Source: Paenibacillus sp. CC-CFT747 (GTDB lineage: Bacteria; Bacillota; Bacilli; Paenibacillales; NBRC-103111). From it: 64,000 nt of DNA. The stretch spans positions 6,061,501 to 6,125,500 of the forward strand of contig CP106741.1 of assembly GCA_030323305.1 (NCBI GenBank). Reading direction: 5' to 3'. The translations under genes were made by a program, and so were the position numbers. Of this stretch, positions 26,839 through 35,366 are shown piece by piece; position 1 is the stretch's first letter; every line of letters starts with the position of its first letter. The notes beneath the pieces are model-generated. The model did no database searches. It was not told the origin of the DNA and saw nothing but the letters and a program-made list of their open reading frames with translations.

Positions 26839-27998
26839 TTACACCCTTTTCATCATTTCCCGAATCCCCATAAAAGCCGCTCCCCGCGCGCAGGCTTCCT
26901 CCCCGAGCTCCGAGTAACGGATTTCCACCGCTTCCCCCGACCGGAAGGGAAACCGGCTCCGCATGGAACTTGCCATCACCTCTTCGAGCCAGCTCCGGTA
27001 GAAGGCGATGGCGTTCCCGAGGACGACCATCTGGGGGTTAAAGGTGTTAATCAGATTGCCGATGCCCACGGCCAGGCTGCCCCCGATGTCTCTTATGGCC
27101 TCCCGCGCCTCCGCATCCCCTTCCTGAAGCCTCCGCGTCACCTCATCGGTCACCCCCGGCTTGTAGCGGAGCCCTAGGCTTTCGGCCAACGCTTTCTCCG
27201 AAGCATACATTTCCCAACAGCCCCGGTTGCCGCAGGTGCACAGCCGCCCCCCTTTCGATCGTCGTGTGGCCGATCTCTCCGGCATACCCGTGCGACCCGC
27301 GGAAAATGTTTCGGTCGAGGATCAAGCCTCCCCGATTCCCGCCCCCACGCTGACATAAAGCATGTCGGAGCAGTCGGCCGCCGCCCCGCTTTCGAGCTCG
27401 CCCAGGGCGGCCAAGTTGGCTTCATTGTCGATCCAGACGGGGACCCCCATTCCTTCTCGAGCGCCTCCTTCCAAGCAAGCCGCTTCCATCCGAAGTGGGG
27501 GACGAAGAGAATCTCTCCTCCGGGATGCCCGACGAAGCCGTGAATGCCGACTCCCACCCCGCATAGGCCGAGTGGGCTTAGCGGAAGCTCATTTCGGATT
27601 TCCCCGATGAGAGCCGTCAGCTGCTTCCGCGTATGCTCCTCATCCTGAGGCCGTTCATACTCCTCTGTCCGCCTTAGAACCGATTCCCCCTGCAGGTTGA
27701 CCGCCAGCACCAGCAGATCCTTCGCCCGCAGGTCCACCCCGGCGATATAGCCCGCGTTCCGATTAATCTCCAGCATGGTCGGACGGCGTCCTCCGCTGGA
27801 TTCCCCCGTTCCGGTTTCCACCACCAGGTGCCGCGCGATCAGCTCCTCGACCAAAGTCGAGACGGTGGCCCGCGTCAATCGGGTGGACTTGGCGAGCTCC
27901 GCCCGCGAGATCGGAGCCTTCCGCCGGATCAGATCCAACAGGCTCGTCAGGTTTATGGATTTGAGCAGGGAATGGTCCCCTGCGAAAGGCTTTTGCAC
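26839..27998 (-). CDS. ROK-family repressor, XylR-like (three frameshifts)
   Basis: The N-terminal MarR-like helix-turn-helix (SLLDLIRRKAPISRAELAKS, TRATVSTLVEELI) is followed by a ROK sugar-kinase-like domain. Visible motifs are IDNEANLAALGE, YVSVGAGIG, GYAGEIGHTTIE and the zinc motif CTCGNRGCWEMYASE. The frame shifts at C5 27444-27448, C4 27330-27333 and C6 27247-27252 (the last needs two bases added or one removed). Corrected, it is a full ~385-residue regulator. It is divergent from xylulokinase, so it is probably the xylose repressor. The start is a GTG. Low-level kinase activity is unlikely in this DNA-binding subgroup. Confidence 0.85.
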
Positions 27999-28106
27999 CG
28001 TTTGCCCACCCTTTGTTAATTGTTTTTACAAAGTTAGCAGGATTTCCACCCTGCTGCTAGAATACATTATAACAAAAAAGGACAACTAATCTATGAGGTG
28101 AAGGTC
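27999..28106. promoter_or_regulatory. Divergent ROK-xylB promoter region with inverted repeat
   Basis: AGCAGG/CCTGCT (28036-28055, 8-base spacer) lies in the 108-base gap, next to AT-rich promoter-like sequence (TATAAC at 28067-28072). It may be the repressor operator, but it does not match the Bacillus XylR consensus (GTTTGTTTAAACAAAC type). Confidence 0.4.
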
Positions 28107-29636
28107 ATGGCCTATTTTCTTGGTATCGATTTGGGAACGTCGGCGGTCAAATGCATTCTCGTGGATGATCGCGGACAGGTAAAAGCAAGCCGCAGCGAGG
28201 AGTATCCTCTTCTGCAGCCGCATCCCGGCTGGGCGGAGCAGCATCCGGAGGACTGGTGGCAGGCCACGTCCCGCTGCATCCGCGCTCTGCTGGAGCTTAG
28301 CGGGGTGGACGGCGGCGAAGTCGCCGGAGTGGGCCTCTCGGGCCAGATGCACGGCTCCGTCTTTCTCGATGCGGATCGGACTGTTGTCCGCCCCGCTCTC
28401 TTGTGGTGCGACCAGCGCACCTCCCGGCAGTGCGAGTGGATCGAACGGACCGTCGGTCCGGAGAAGCTCGGCGAGCTGACCGGAAACAAGGCGTTGACGG
28501 GCTTCACGGCGCCCAAGGCGGTCTGGCTCCGCGAGGAGGAGCCGGAGAACTACCGCCGCACCGCCCATCTCCTGCTGCCCAAAGACTACGTCCGCCTGCA
28601 GCTGACGGGAGCGTTCGGCATGGACATGGCCGACGCGAGCGGAACGCTGCTTCTGGACGTAGCCGGACGCCGTTGGTCTCGGGAAGTGGTGGAGAAGCTC
28701 GACCTTCCGATGGAATGGCTTCCCCCTATACGAGAGCAACGAAGTCGCCGGGCAGCTGACGGGCGAAGCGGCGGACCGCACCGGCCTCCGCGAGGGCACG
28801 CCGGTGGTCGCCGGCGGCGGCGACCAGGCGTGCGGCGCCGTGGGCGTCGGCGTCGTGAAGCCGGGCATCGCGAGCGTCGCGCTCGGCACGTCGGGCGTCG
28901 TGTTCGTTCACGACGAGACGTACGAGCCCGACCCGGAGCGCCGGCTGCACGCCTTCTGCCACGGCGTGCCGGGCAAGTGGCACCGTATGGGCGTCATGCT
29001 GGCCGCGGGGGCTCCCTGCAATGGTGGAAGAACCACTTCGCTTATGAGGAGCTGCAGCTCGCGGCACAGGACAACCGCGATGTCTACGAATACTTGACGG
29101 AGCTGGCGGCGGAAGCCCCGATAGGCAGCGAAGGGCTGGTCTTCCTCCCCTACCTGACGGGCGAGCGCACGCCGCATCCCGATCCCGAGGCACGCGGCGG
29201 GTTCATCGGGCTGAATCTGCGCCACACGAAGGCTCACTTAACCCGGGCCGTTATGGAGGGAATCACCTTCGGGCTCCGGGATTCCCTGGAGCTCATGAAG
29301 GAATCCTCCGTGGAAATCACCGAGCTTAGGGTTAACGGCGGCGGAGCCCGCAGCCGGTTCTGGCGCCAGATGATCGCCGATATATTCGGTTATCCCGTCG
29401 TGACGGTTAACTCCACCGACGGACCCGCTTACGGAGCGGCCGTTATGGCGGCTTCCGGCGTTCTTCAGCGGGATCTCTCCGAGCTGTGCGAGGAGTGGAT
29501 CCAGGTCGTCGACCGCGTGGAGCCCAACCCGGACCACCAGGCGCGCTATGAGCCGTACTACGCCGTCTACCGCAGCCTGTACCCTATCCTGAAGGACAGC
29601 TTCCACCGGCTGACCGGACTGGCGAGGCTGGCTTAA
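28107..29636 (+). CDS. xylB: Xylulokinase (internal frame excursion)
   Basis: A FGGY carbohydrate kinase that phosphorylates D-xylulose. Its first ATP motif is YFLGIDLGTSAVKC and its substrate region is GLSGQMHGSVFLDAD. GTSGVVFVHDETYEP and RVNGGGARSRFWRQMIADIF are the later ATP-binding blocks. Between C5 28722-28726 and G5 29007-29011 the true protein lies in another frame: the first break needs two bases added (or one removed) and the second needs one, so the overall frame recovers. The start is ATG 28107 with GAGGTGA upstream. The family length of ~500 is kept. Xylose isomerase is not in the window. Confidence 0.92.
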   Translation: MAYFLGIDLGTSAVKCILVDDRGQVKASRSEEYPLLQPHPGWAEQHPEDWWQATSRCIRALLELSGVDGGEVAGVGLSGQMHGSVFLDADRTVVRPALLWCDQRTSRQCEWIERTVGPEKLGELTGNKALTGFTAPKAVWLREEEPENYRRTAHLLLPKDYVRLQLTGAFGMDMADASGTLLLDVAGRRWSREVVEKLDLPMEWLPPIREQRSRRAADGRSGGPHRPPRGHAGGRRRRRPGVRRRGRRRREAGHRERRARHVGRRVRSRRDVRARPGAPAARLLPRRAGQVAPYGRHAGRGGSLQWWKNHFAYEELQLAAQDNRDVYEYLTELAAEAPIGSEGLVFLPYLTGERTPHPDPEARGGFIGLNLRHTKAHLTRAVMEGITFGLRDSLELMKESSVEITELRVNGGGARSRFWRQMIADIFGYPVVTVNSTDGPAYGAAVMAASGVLQRDLSELCEEWIQVVDRVEPNPDHQARYEPYYAVYRSLYPILKDSFHRLTGLARLA

Positions 29637-29706
29637 CCGGCCCCTTCTCCGAAATGAGACCCTCCCCGGGGTTTGGCTTCCTCGCCGGGAGCCGCGCCTC
29701 CATCCG

Positions 29707-29740
29707 CCCGCAATAGGCTCCGGCCTCTTGCGGGTTTTTT
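29707..29740 (+). terminator. Terminator after xylB
   Basis: The stem CCCGCAA/TTGCGGG has a 14-base loop and is followed by T6. Confidence 0.85.
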
Positions 29741-29772
29741 GCCGTGTCCCGCTTCCTCTCCCGGGATAAACC

Positions 29773-29803
29773 AAAAAAACACCCTCGGCATGAGGGTGTT
29801 CCT
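29773..29803 (-). terminator. Terminator after transaldolase gene
   Basis: Read leftward: AACACCCT, a 6-base loop, AGGGTGTT, then T7. Confidence 0.85.
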
Positions 29804-29837
29804 TAACCAAACGTGCTGCTGCACTCGGGACTTCCTT

Positions 29838-30499
29838 CTAGAGGGAGCCCAGATTGGAGCCGGCCTTGTCCCAATCGTCCATGAACTTCTTGATGCCCGC
29901 ATCCGTTAACGGGTGACGGACCATCTGCTGGATGACCTTGAAGGGCAGCGTGGCGATATGCGCCCCGAGGAAGCCGCCTCGATCACGTGGGCCGTATGCC
30001 GGATGCTGGCCGAAATGATCTGGGTCGGCAGCTCGTGGACTTGGAAAATCTGGCTCACTTCCTGAATCAGGTTCATCCCGATCTGGTTGATATCGTCCAG
30101 CCGCCCGATGAAAGGAGACACATACGTCGCTCCCGCCCGTGCCGCCAGAATGGCTTGGGGAGACGAGAAGATAAGCGTCACGTTGGTCTTGATTCCTTCC
30201 TTGGCCAAGCGGTTCGTCGCTTTCAGGCCTTCCTCCGTCATCGGAATCTTGACCACGATTCCCTCACCGAGTGCCGCGAGCTTCTTGCCCTGTTCCACCA
30301 TTTCCTCCGCTTGAAGGCTCACCACTTCTGCGCTTAAGGGCAAATCCCCGACAATGGCTATCATTTCCCGAATGGTTCCTACGAAATCTCTGCCTTCCTT
30401 TGCTATGAGCGAGGGATTGGTGGTAATTCCGGAAATCACCCCAAGCTCGAAGGCTTGCCGGACTTCTTCCACATTGGCGCTGTCAATAAAGATCCGCAT
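29838..30499 (-). CDS. tal: Transaldolase, small (FSA/TalC) type (one frameshift)
   Basis: A class I aldolase of the non-oxidative pentose phosphate route. It is about 219 residues, the short subclass shared with fructose-6-phosphate aldolase. The family start is MRIFIDSANVEEVRQA. The Schiff-base lysine lies in GIVVKIPMTEEGL, and GISGITTNPSLIAKEG-like and NVTLIFSSPQA blocks follow. The C-terminus is displaced by loss of one C opposite GG 29969-29970; restored, it ends in DKAGSNLGSL. Activity (transaldolase versus fructose-6-phosphate aldolase) cannot be read from the sequence with certainty. It is convergent with xylB and complements pentose catabolism. Confidence 0.92.
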
Positions 30500-30564
30500 G
30501 ATTCGTTTCTCCTCCTCGAGACCGGATATGGGAATGGCTCCTTATATGTATTTACCCCCTGACA

Positions 30565-30623
30565 CAAAAATATCCCTGCCAGGTCAGGAGCGCTTGCCAG
30601 CAATCTCGAGAACTAACAGGGAT
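30565..30623 (-). terminator. Terminator of the 6S RNA gene
   Basis: Read leftward: ATCCCTG, a long partly paired loop, CAGGGAT, then ATTTTT. It lies just beyond the predicted 3' end of the RNA. Confidence 0.6.
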
Positions 30624-30631
30624 CTTTGATT

Positions 30632-30826
30632 GTAAGAGGTAAACCCGCGAATGCCGTCCGATTTATGCGTTTCAAACCCGCTCTCGCAGGTGGGTGTCCG
30701 CAGCGGCGGTTTTGAGGTCCCCTTTCGAGGGCATGTCAGCCGCGCCGCAATATAGGTCTCCCGGAAACTAGTCATTGGTTCAAAACAACTAAAAACCGTT
30801 ACGAACATCGCAGGAGTTACTTTCGA
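30632..30826 (-). ncRNA. ssrS: 6S RNA
   Basis: A ~195-nt RNA that binds the sigma-A RNA polymerase holoenzyme and mimics an open promoter. The 5' strand CCTGCGA and 3' strand TCGCGGG close the terminal stem. In order between them come GATGTTCG, TTTGAACCAATGA, GACATGCCC, CTCAAAACCGCCGC, GGACACCCACCT, GGTTTGAAACGC and CGGCATT. These follow the same order as the conserved blocks of E. coli 6S RNA (GATGTTCG, CTGAGCCGAT, GAGCATGC, CTTAAAACTGCGACG, ACACATTCACCT, GGCATCTC). A sigma-A promoter and a terminator flank it. The open reading frame crossing it is a shadow. End points are estimated from the stem. Confidence 0.85.
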
Positions 30827-30833
30827 TATCTCT

Positions 30834-30862
30834 ATTATAAGGTCTACTGGCGCGAAAGGCAA
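30834..30862 (-). promoter_or_regulatory. Sigma-A promoter of 6S RNA
   Basis: Read leftward: TTGCCT (-35), a 17-base spacer, TATAAT (-10) at 30839-30834. The start is expected near 30826. Confidence 0.75.
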
Positions 30863-30949
30863 ATCGGATTGCTGGGAAAGCTGGTTAGGCTTTCTTGTCG
30901 TCTTGCGGACCGCTTTCTTCCCTGTCAGGGGCATCCGGATAACGGTCGG

Positions 30950-31735
30950 TCAAGGAGCGTTCCTCCAGTCCTTCCGGCTGGCTGCTGTCTTCCCCTTCTG
31001 GGCCTCCGCTTCCGCTTTGGCCAGCTCCATCTTCTCCATCTTCTCCTGCATGCGGACGAAGCTGCGGTGGAAGTACCAGAACGAGACCACGGCCATGAGG
31101 CTACCCATGAAGAAGGGAATGAGGAACGTGAACCGGGTGCTGAAGTACAGGATCAGCCCGTTCGACAACAGGATAAAGAGCGAGTTAACCGGGTTGCCGA
31201 TTGTAATGAGCAGGCTGTTCTTGATGATCTGGAAAAATTTCATATGAAAATGCACCGTGATCGACAGGAAGTTGAAGAACGAGGCGATCAAGAGCACGAA
31301 CAGCACGATAAACAATATCGATACAAGCCCGAGCGTGCCTCCCTGGGTGCCGTAGAAGCGGTAATTGACGACGAGGATCCCGCCGATCGCCAGGTACACC
31401 AGACCGCCCAGCATACTCTGCAGGTAGTTTTCCTTATAGCCCTTGAAGAAAGTTTTGAACAGGGGCGCGTCCTCTTCTCCCGTCGTCCATTTGCGGGCTA
31501 CCGTGAACATGGCGGCCGATGCCGGCACCAGCGTAAAAGGAGCCACAATGGCGATGAGAATAAGAGACTGCAGAACCAGGTCCGTACTGGCCGTGATTTC
31601 CGGATTCAGCAGGGCCGAGGCCAGCAGGAAGAAGAAGGGAAGCGAGCACACCACCCAAAGTACGTTGATAACCGATAATCTCATGATCCATTCGGAAATC
31701 CGGTAAAACCCACCCATGATGCCGCGAAATTCCAA
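30950..31735 (-). CDS. DUF624 (YesL-like) membrane protein
   Basis: A 261-residue protein with five or six TM helices. The N-terminal MEFRGIMGGFYRISEWIMRL and NVLWVVCSLPFFFLLA match the family opening. The C-terminus is a charged, Ala/Lys/Glu-rich cytoplasmic tail (MQEKMEKMELAKAEAEAQKG). YesL-type proteins are often encoded with carbohydrate ABC transporters and two-component systems; none is adjacent here. The function is unknown. A good ribosome binding site (AAGGAGG) is present. Confidence 0.85.
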   Translation of the reverse strand: MEFRGIMGGFYRISEWIMRLSVINVLWVVCSLPFFFLLASALLNPEITASTDLVLQSLILIAIVAPFTLVPASAAMFTVARKWTTGEEDAPLFKTFFKGYKENYLQSMLGGLVYLAIGGILVVNYRFYGTQGGTLGLVSILFIVLFVLLIASFFNFLSITVHFHMKFFQIIKNSLLITIGNPVNSLFILLSNGLILYFSTRFTFLIPFFMGSLMAVVSFWYFHRSFVRMQEKMEKMELAKAEAEAQKGKTAASRKDWRNAP

Positions 31736-31931
31736 AACCGTTTCCTCCTTCAGACGTGTGCGTAATAAACCGGACCAGTCGCGGACGAGGCTCGTCCCGC
31801 TGACGGTTAATCGTTTTCATTCGGTACGTGACTCCATTATAGCCTATTTTGTGCCGTCTGGCATCCCCTGCGGCATCCGATGATCCAACGTCATCCTTCG
31901 GTTAACCTGCAAACCCGAGTCCCCCGTAAAT

Positions 31932-31960
31932 AAAAAAGCGGATCCTTTCGGACCCGCTTC
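31932..31960 (-). terminator. Terminator of the DEAD-box helicase gene
   Basis: Read leftward: AAGCGGGTCC, GAAA loop, GGATCCGCTT, then T-rich. It follows the helicase stop by about 20 bases. The rest of the 250-base gap to DUF624 holds nothing evident. Confidence 0.85.
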
Positions 31961-31983
31961 TCTTATTGGCTTATTCGCTCGGC

Positions 31984-33567
31984 TTATTCGTAGGTGTCCC
32001 GGGAGCGTGTACTGTTGCGGTCACGAGAGTAACCCCAGCTGTCTTTTGATCCGGACGGACGGTCAGATCCGCGGTTGTCACGGCTGCCTCCGCCGTCCCG
32101 GCTGTCGCGGCGCGGTCTCGACCCGCCGTAGCCTGAGCCTCCCGATCCGCCGGAACCGTAGCGGCTGCCGCCGCGTCCGTCTCTCGATCCGTAGGATCCG
32201 CCTGGGCGTCTGCCTGCAGAACGGACATCCGGACGGCGCTTCTTGGCCCGCAACGGATCTTCCGGAGTAAGCTCGACGGCCACTTCCTTCTTGTCCCCGG
32301 TAAGCAGCTTCATGGCCGCAGCCAGAAGATTGACGGAATCATACTGCTCCAACAGCTGAATCGCCACTCCCTTGAACTCGTGGTTCTCGTCGTTCTGAAG
32401 GATGTCGATGATACGCTCGGCTGTTGCCTTCTGCTTTCCTTCGATGGCTTCCGCCAAGCTTGGCAGAGGCTTCTTCGGAATTTTGTGGCGCGTAATCTTC
32501 TCGATGAAGTGAAGGTGATCAATCTCGCGTGGGGTAACGAAGGTCCACGCGGTTCCTTCTTTCCCGGCCCGTCCCGTACGGCCGATACGGTGAACGTAGC
32601 TTTCCGGATCCTGTGGAAGGTCGAAGTTCACGACATGGGTTACGCCCGACACATCGAGCCCGCGTGCCGCTACGTCCGTCGCTACCAGCACGTCGATGCT
32701 GCCGTCGCGGAACTTGCGCATGACGTTGTCACGCTGGTTCTGGGACAGATCCCCGTGCAGCCCTTCGGCCGGGTAGCCGCGCTTCTGCAGAGCTTCCGAC
32801 AGCTCGTCGACCCGGCGCTTCGTGCGTCCGAAGATGATGGCAAGCTCAGGCGCTTCCATGTCGAGGAGACGGCACAAGCCTTCGAACTTCTGCTTCTCGT
32901 GCATCTCGATGTAAGCCTGCTGGATGAGAGGCGCACTTACCTGCTTAGGAATTACGGAAACATGCTCGGGATTCCGCAGGAACTGCTGGGCGAGCCGCTG
33001 GATGTTCGCCGGCATCGTAGCCGAGAACAGCATCGTGTGGCGATCTTCCGGAACAAGCTTCAGAATCGACTGGATATCTTCCATGAAGCCCATGTCGAGC
33101 ATTTCGTCCGCTTCGTCCAGAATAACCGTCTGAACATCGTCGAGCTTGATCGTTTTACGGTTGATGTGGTCAAGAAGACGTCCAGGGGTTCCGATAATAA
33201 TCTGAGGCTTCTTCTTCAGGGCACGGATCTGCTTGACGATATCCTGACCGCCGTAGATAGGCAGGGAACGGATTCCTTTGAACCGTCCAAGCTTGCTGAT
33301 CTCTTCAGCAACCTGGATCGCCAGTTCCCGGGTAGGACACATGATGAGGGCCACAATCTTCTCTTCCGTAGGCTGGATCTTGTGAATGAGCGGCACGCCG
33401 AATGCAGCTGTTTTTCCCGTACCGGTCTGGGCCTGTCCAATCAAATCTTTTCCTTCCATGGCAAGCGGGATGGTTTTCTCCTGGATCGGAGTGGATTCCT
33501 CGAACCCCATCTCGGTAATGGCACGCAGGACCTTCGGCTCCAGGCCGAACTCGTTAAATGTTTTCAA
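31984..33567 (-). CDS. cshA: DEAD-box RNA helicase, CshA type
   Basis: A 527-residue ATP-dependent RNA helicase. The Q motif is near residue 10 (FNEFGLEPKVLRAITEMGFE), motif I is AQTGTGKTAAFG, motif II is VILDEADEMLDMGF, motif III is LFSATMP and motif VI is HRIGRTGRAGKEG. After the core comes a CshA-like extension and a Gly/Arg/Ser-rich tail (residues 455-527, many RGGS and SRD steps) that binds RNA nonspecifically. The family acts in mRNA decay, ribosome assembly and cold adaptation. It has a long leader with a terminator-like hairpin, so expression may be attenuated. Confidence 0.94.
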   Translation of the reverse strand: MKTFNEFGLEPKVLRAITEMGFEESTPIQEKTIPLAMEGKDLIGQAQTGTGKTAAFGVPLIHKIQPTEEKIVALIMCPTRELAIQVAEEISKLGRFKGIRSLPIYGGQDIVKQIRALKKKPQIIIGTPGRLLDHINRKTIKLDDVQTVILDEADEMLDMGFMEDIQSILKLVPEDRHTMLFSATMPANIQRLAQQFLRNPEHVSVIPKQVSAPLIQQAYIEMHEKQKFEGLCRLLDMEAPELAIIFGRTKRRVDELSEALQKRGYPAEGLHGDLSQNQRDNVMRKFRDGSIDVLVATDVAARGLDVSGVTHVVNFDLPQDPESYVHRIGRTGRAGKEGTAWTFVTPREIDHLHFIEKITRHKIPKKPLPSLAEAIEGKQKATAERIIDILQNDENHEFKGVAIQLLEQYDSVNLLAAAMKLLTGDKKEVAVELTPEDPLRAKKRRPDVRSAGRRPGGSYGSRDGRGGSRYGSGGSGGSGYGGSRPRRDSRDGGGSRDNRGSDRPSGSKDSWGYSRDRNSTRSRDTYE

Positions 33568-33693
33568 ATGTCTTCATTCTCCTTTACTTGTCGGGTAAGG
33601 TGAATCACCCATATCTCTTTATACCCTTAAGTGCGACTCCTATTCCTATACAGAATATATAGTATCCATCTGAACACCGAATCGATTCACACC

Positions 33694-33724
33694 AAAAAAG
33701 CATTTCCCTGTTCAGCAGGAAAAT
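33694..33724 (-). promoter_or_regulatory. Terminator-like hairpin in the helicase leader
   Basis: Read leftward: TTTTCCTG, CTGAA, CAGGGAAA, then TGCTTTTTT. It lies about 130 bases before the helicase start and downstream of a TATACT -10 at 33758-33753. It could be an attenuator or cold-responsive leader. Confidence 0.5.
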
Positions 33725-33758
33725 ACCGCCGTACTTAAGAACATCACTACGTAGTATA

Positions 33759-33919
33759 ACACATTTCCATAATTCAACGCCAGTTTGGCCGCAAAATTTT
33801 CGAATCCGTCAAGAAACGAAACCGAAAGAACGCTAAATGCGTATAGAACTGTACACAGCTAAGGTGTATGGTAAGATTAACGAATCATCCATTATTTCGG
33901 CTTACAGGGAGCGTTGAAC
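33759..33919. other. Divergent region between helicase and DUF4178 genes
   Basis: AT-rich sequence containing the presumed promoters of both genes. No other structure is seen; a GGGAG ribosome binding site for DUF4178 ends it. Confidence 0.4.
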
Positions 33920-34455
33920 ATGTCCATATTTAAAAGAATCGGAGATATTATGCGCAGCCGCAAAGAGACGCCGGCCGCCGCCCCTCCGTTCATCCCCTCG
34001 AAGGCTCGTCGATCGGCGACATCGTCAATGTGGATTTGGAGGAGTATGTGGTGACGGGAAAAGTAGTCTATTTTGACCGGGGATACGCCCCTCACCGCTT
34101 TGCTTATTATGTACAGAACGGGCGGAACATCTCCTGCCTGCTCGTCGAGAAAGGGCGCAGCTACGATTGCTTTCTATGCGAATTCGTGGAAGGGGCGCTG
34201 GACGATCCCGCGAATGTACCGACCCGCCTCGATGTGGACGGCGAGGATCATTATGAGCTCGAGAATCACCAGAACGACATCACCCGTACGGAAGGGAATA
34301 CGGATTTCCGGACGGGGGACGAAGCCCTGTTCTGGCGTTATTTTGGAACGGAGGACCGTTACTTCTTCCTTCAATGGCAGGACGGCAAATTCGTGGCCAT
34401 GCAGGGCACGCGCGTCCCTCCGAGCGATGTCAAATTCATGAGGTCCGCCAAGTAA
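33920..34455 (+). CDS. DUF4178 protein (one frameshift)
   Basis: A small soluble protein of about 179 residues. The start MSIFKRIGDIMRSRKE is basic and may associate with the membrane. One extra C in the C4 run 33994-33997 joins it to the body GSSIGDIVNVDLEEYVVTGK. The body has the DUF4178 pattern of an SH3-like beta barrel: DIV...Y.V.GKV.Y, then YYVQNG...CLLVEKG and later FWRYFG...Y.FLQW.DGKF. The family is often found beside DUF4247 and DUF350 genes; here DUF4247 follows by 24 bases. The function is unknown. Confidence 0.75.
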
Positions 34456-34479
34456 GCGGCCTCAGGAGGTGAAGGTCAC

Positions 34480-35262
34480 ATGAAGCGTTGGCCGGCTTGG
34501 ATTGCCTGCCTTCTTGTCCTTTCTCTGATCTTCGGCTGTTCCAATGCGAGCAGCTATGTCAAGGACAACTACCCGCTGGTGGACGTTCAGGGCAAGGGCA
34601 AGGATTCATCCAAAATTTATTCCGTTGAAGGCAAAGATGTCCCGACGGTCGCCAAAGAGCTGGCCAAGGAAGAGAAGCCGGACGAAATCAGCAAGGAAAG
34701 TCCGGACCAGATGTTTCTTGCCTATGACGATAAACTGATTCAAGTTCAGAAGGATCCGGTCGAAGAGAAGAACACCCTGGTCGAGATCAGCACGATCGAA
34801 TACGCCAGGAATCACTATGACAGCTCCTTCCTGCAGGGCTATCTGACGGCTTCCATTATCCAATCCCTCTTCGGAGGCGGATGGTTCAGCGGAGGCGGAG
34901 GCTACAAGGATTACCGCGGCTATAGCAAGGTCCCGCCGAGCAGCAGCGGTTCGGGCGGCTCTTACAAGTCCCCGTACTCCTCTCCTGATGTTAAGAAGCC
35001 GAATACGACGGACCGCTCGGGCAGCTTCAACACGAAGCCGACGACGCCAGGCTCTTCCGACGGTTCCTCGGGCAGCTCAAGCAGCTCGGGCAGCTCGGGC
35101 AGCTTCAAGACCGGGTCGGGAAGCTCGGGATCGACGAGCTCCAAGCCTTCCACGGGAAGCAGCTCCTCGGTCCGCAAAAGCGACGGCTCTACCCCGTCCT
35201 ACAAATCAAGCAAACCAAGCACGAGCACACGTTCCGGCTCCTTCTCCAAAAGAAGGAGATAA
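34480..35262 (+). CDS. DUF4247 lipoprotein with Ser/Gly-rich tail
   Basis: The signal peptide with lipobox LIFGC (Cys at residue 20) predicts a membrane-tethered lipoprotein outside the cell. Residues 25-125 form the DUF4247 region (NYPLVDVQGKGKDSSKIYSV, VAKELAKEEKPDEIS, IEYARNHYDSSFLQGYL). The last 130 residues are low complexity, rich in Ser, Gly, Thr and Lys with SGSSGS repeats, and end in SFSKRRR. Such a tail could pass through the wall or bind surface polymer. It is coupled to DUF4178 upstream, has a strong AGGAGG site and ends in a terminator. Confidence 0.82.
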   Translation: MKRWPAWIACLLVLSLIFGCSNASSYVKDNYPLVDVQGKGKDSSKIYSVEGKDVPTVAKELAKEEKPDEISKESPDQMFLAYDDKLIQVQKDPVEEKNTLVEISTIEYARNHYDSSFLQGYLTASIIQSLFGGGWFSGGGGYKDYRGYSKVPPSSSGSGGSYKSPYSSPDVKKPNTTDRSGSFNTKPTTPGSSDGSSGSSSSSGSSGSFKTGSGSSGSTSSKPSTGSSSSVRKSDGSTPSYKSSKPSTSTRSGSFSKRRR

Positions 35263-35277
35263 TTCCGGAATTCCAAC

Positions 35278-35308
35278 AAACACCTCTTTTTTGATAAGAG
35301 GTGTTTTG
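35278..35308 (+). terminator. Terminator after DUF4247
   Basis: The stem AACACCTCTT/AAGAGGTGTT has a short loop and is followed by TT-rich sequence. Confidence 0.85.
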
Positions 35309-35366
35309 CTTTGTGTCCCGGGGATGAATTATACATAGAGGGCCAAACTAACTTAGAGGTGTAAAC

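Noticed and set aside
28726..29193. Arginine-rich ORFs in the GC-rich part of xylB
   Set aside because: They arise from the frame excursion and are not independent proteins.
26839..29636. ROK and xylB genes as true pseudogenes
   Set aside because: The breaks are all in homopolymers, the frame recovers, and other housekeeping genes in the window show the same pattern.
30584..30934. A 116-codon leftward ORF
   Set aside because: It runs through the 6S RNA and its promoter and has no family features.
32380..33603. A 407-codon rightward ORF opposite the DEAD-box helicase
   Set aside because: It mirrors the helicase coding frame, with no conserved motif or ribosome binding site.
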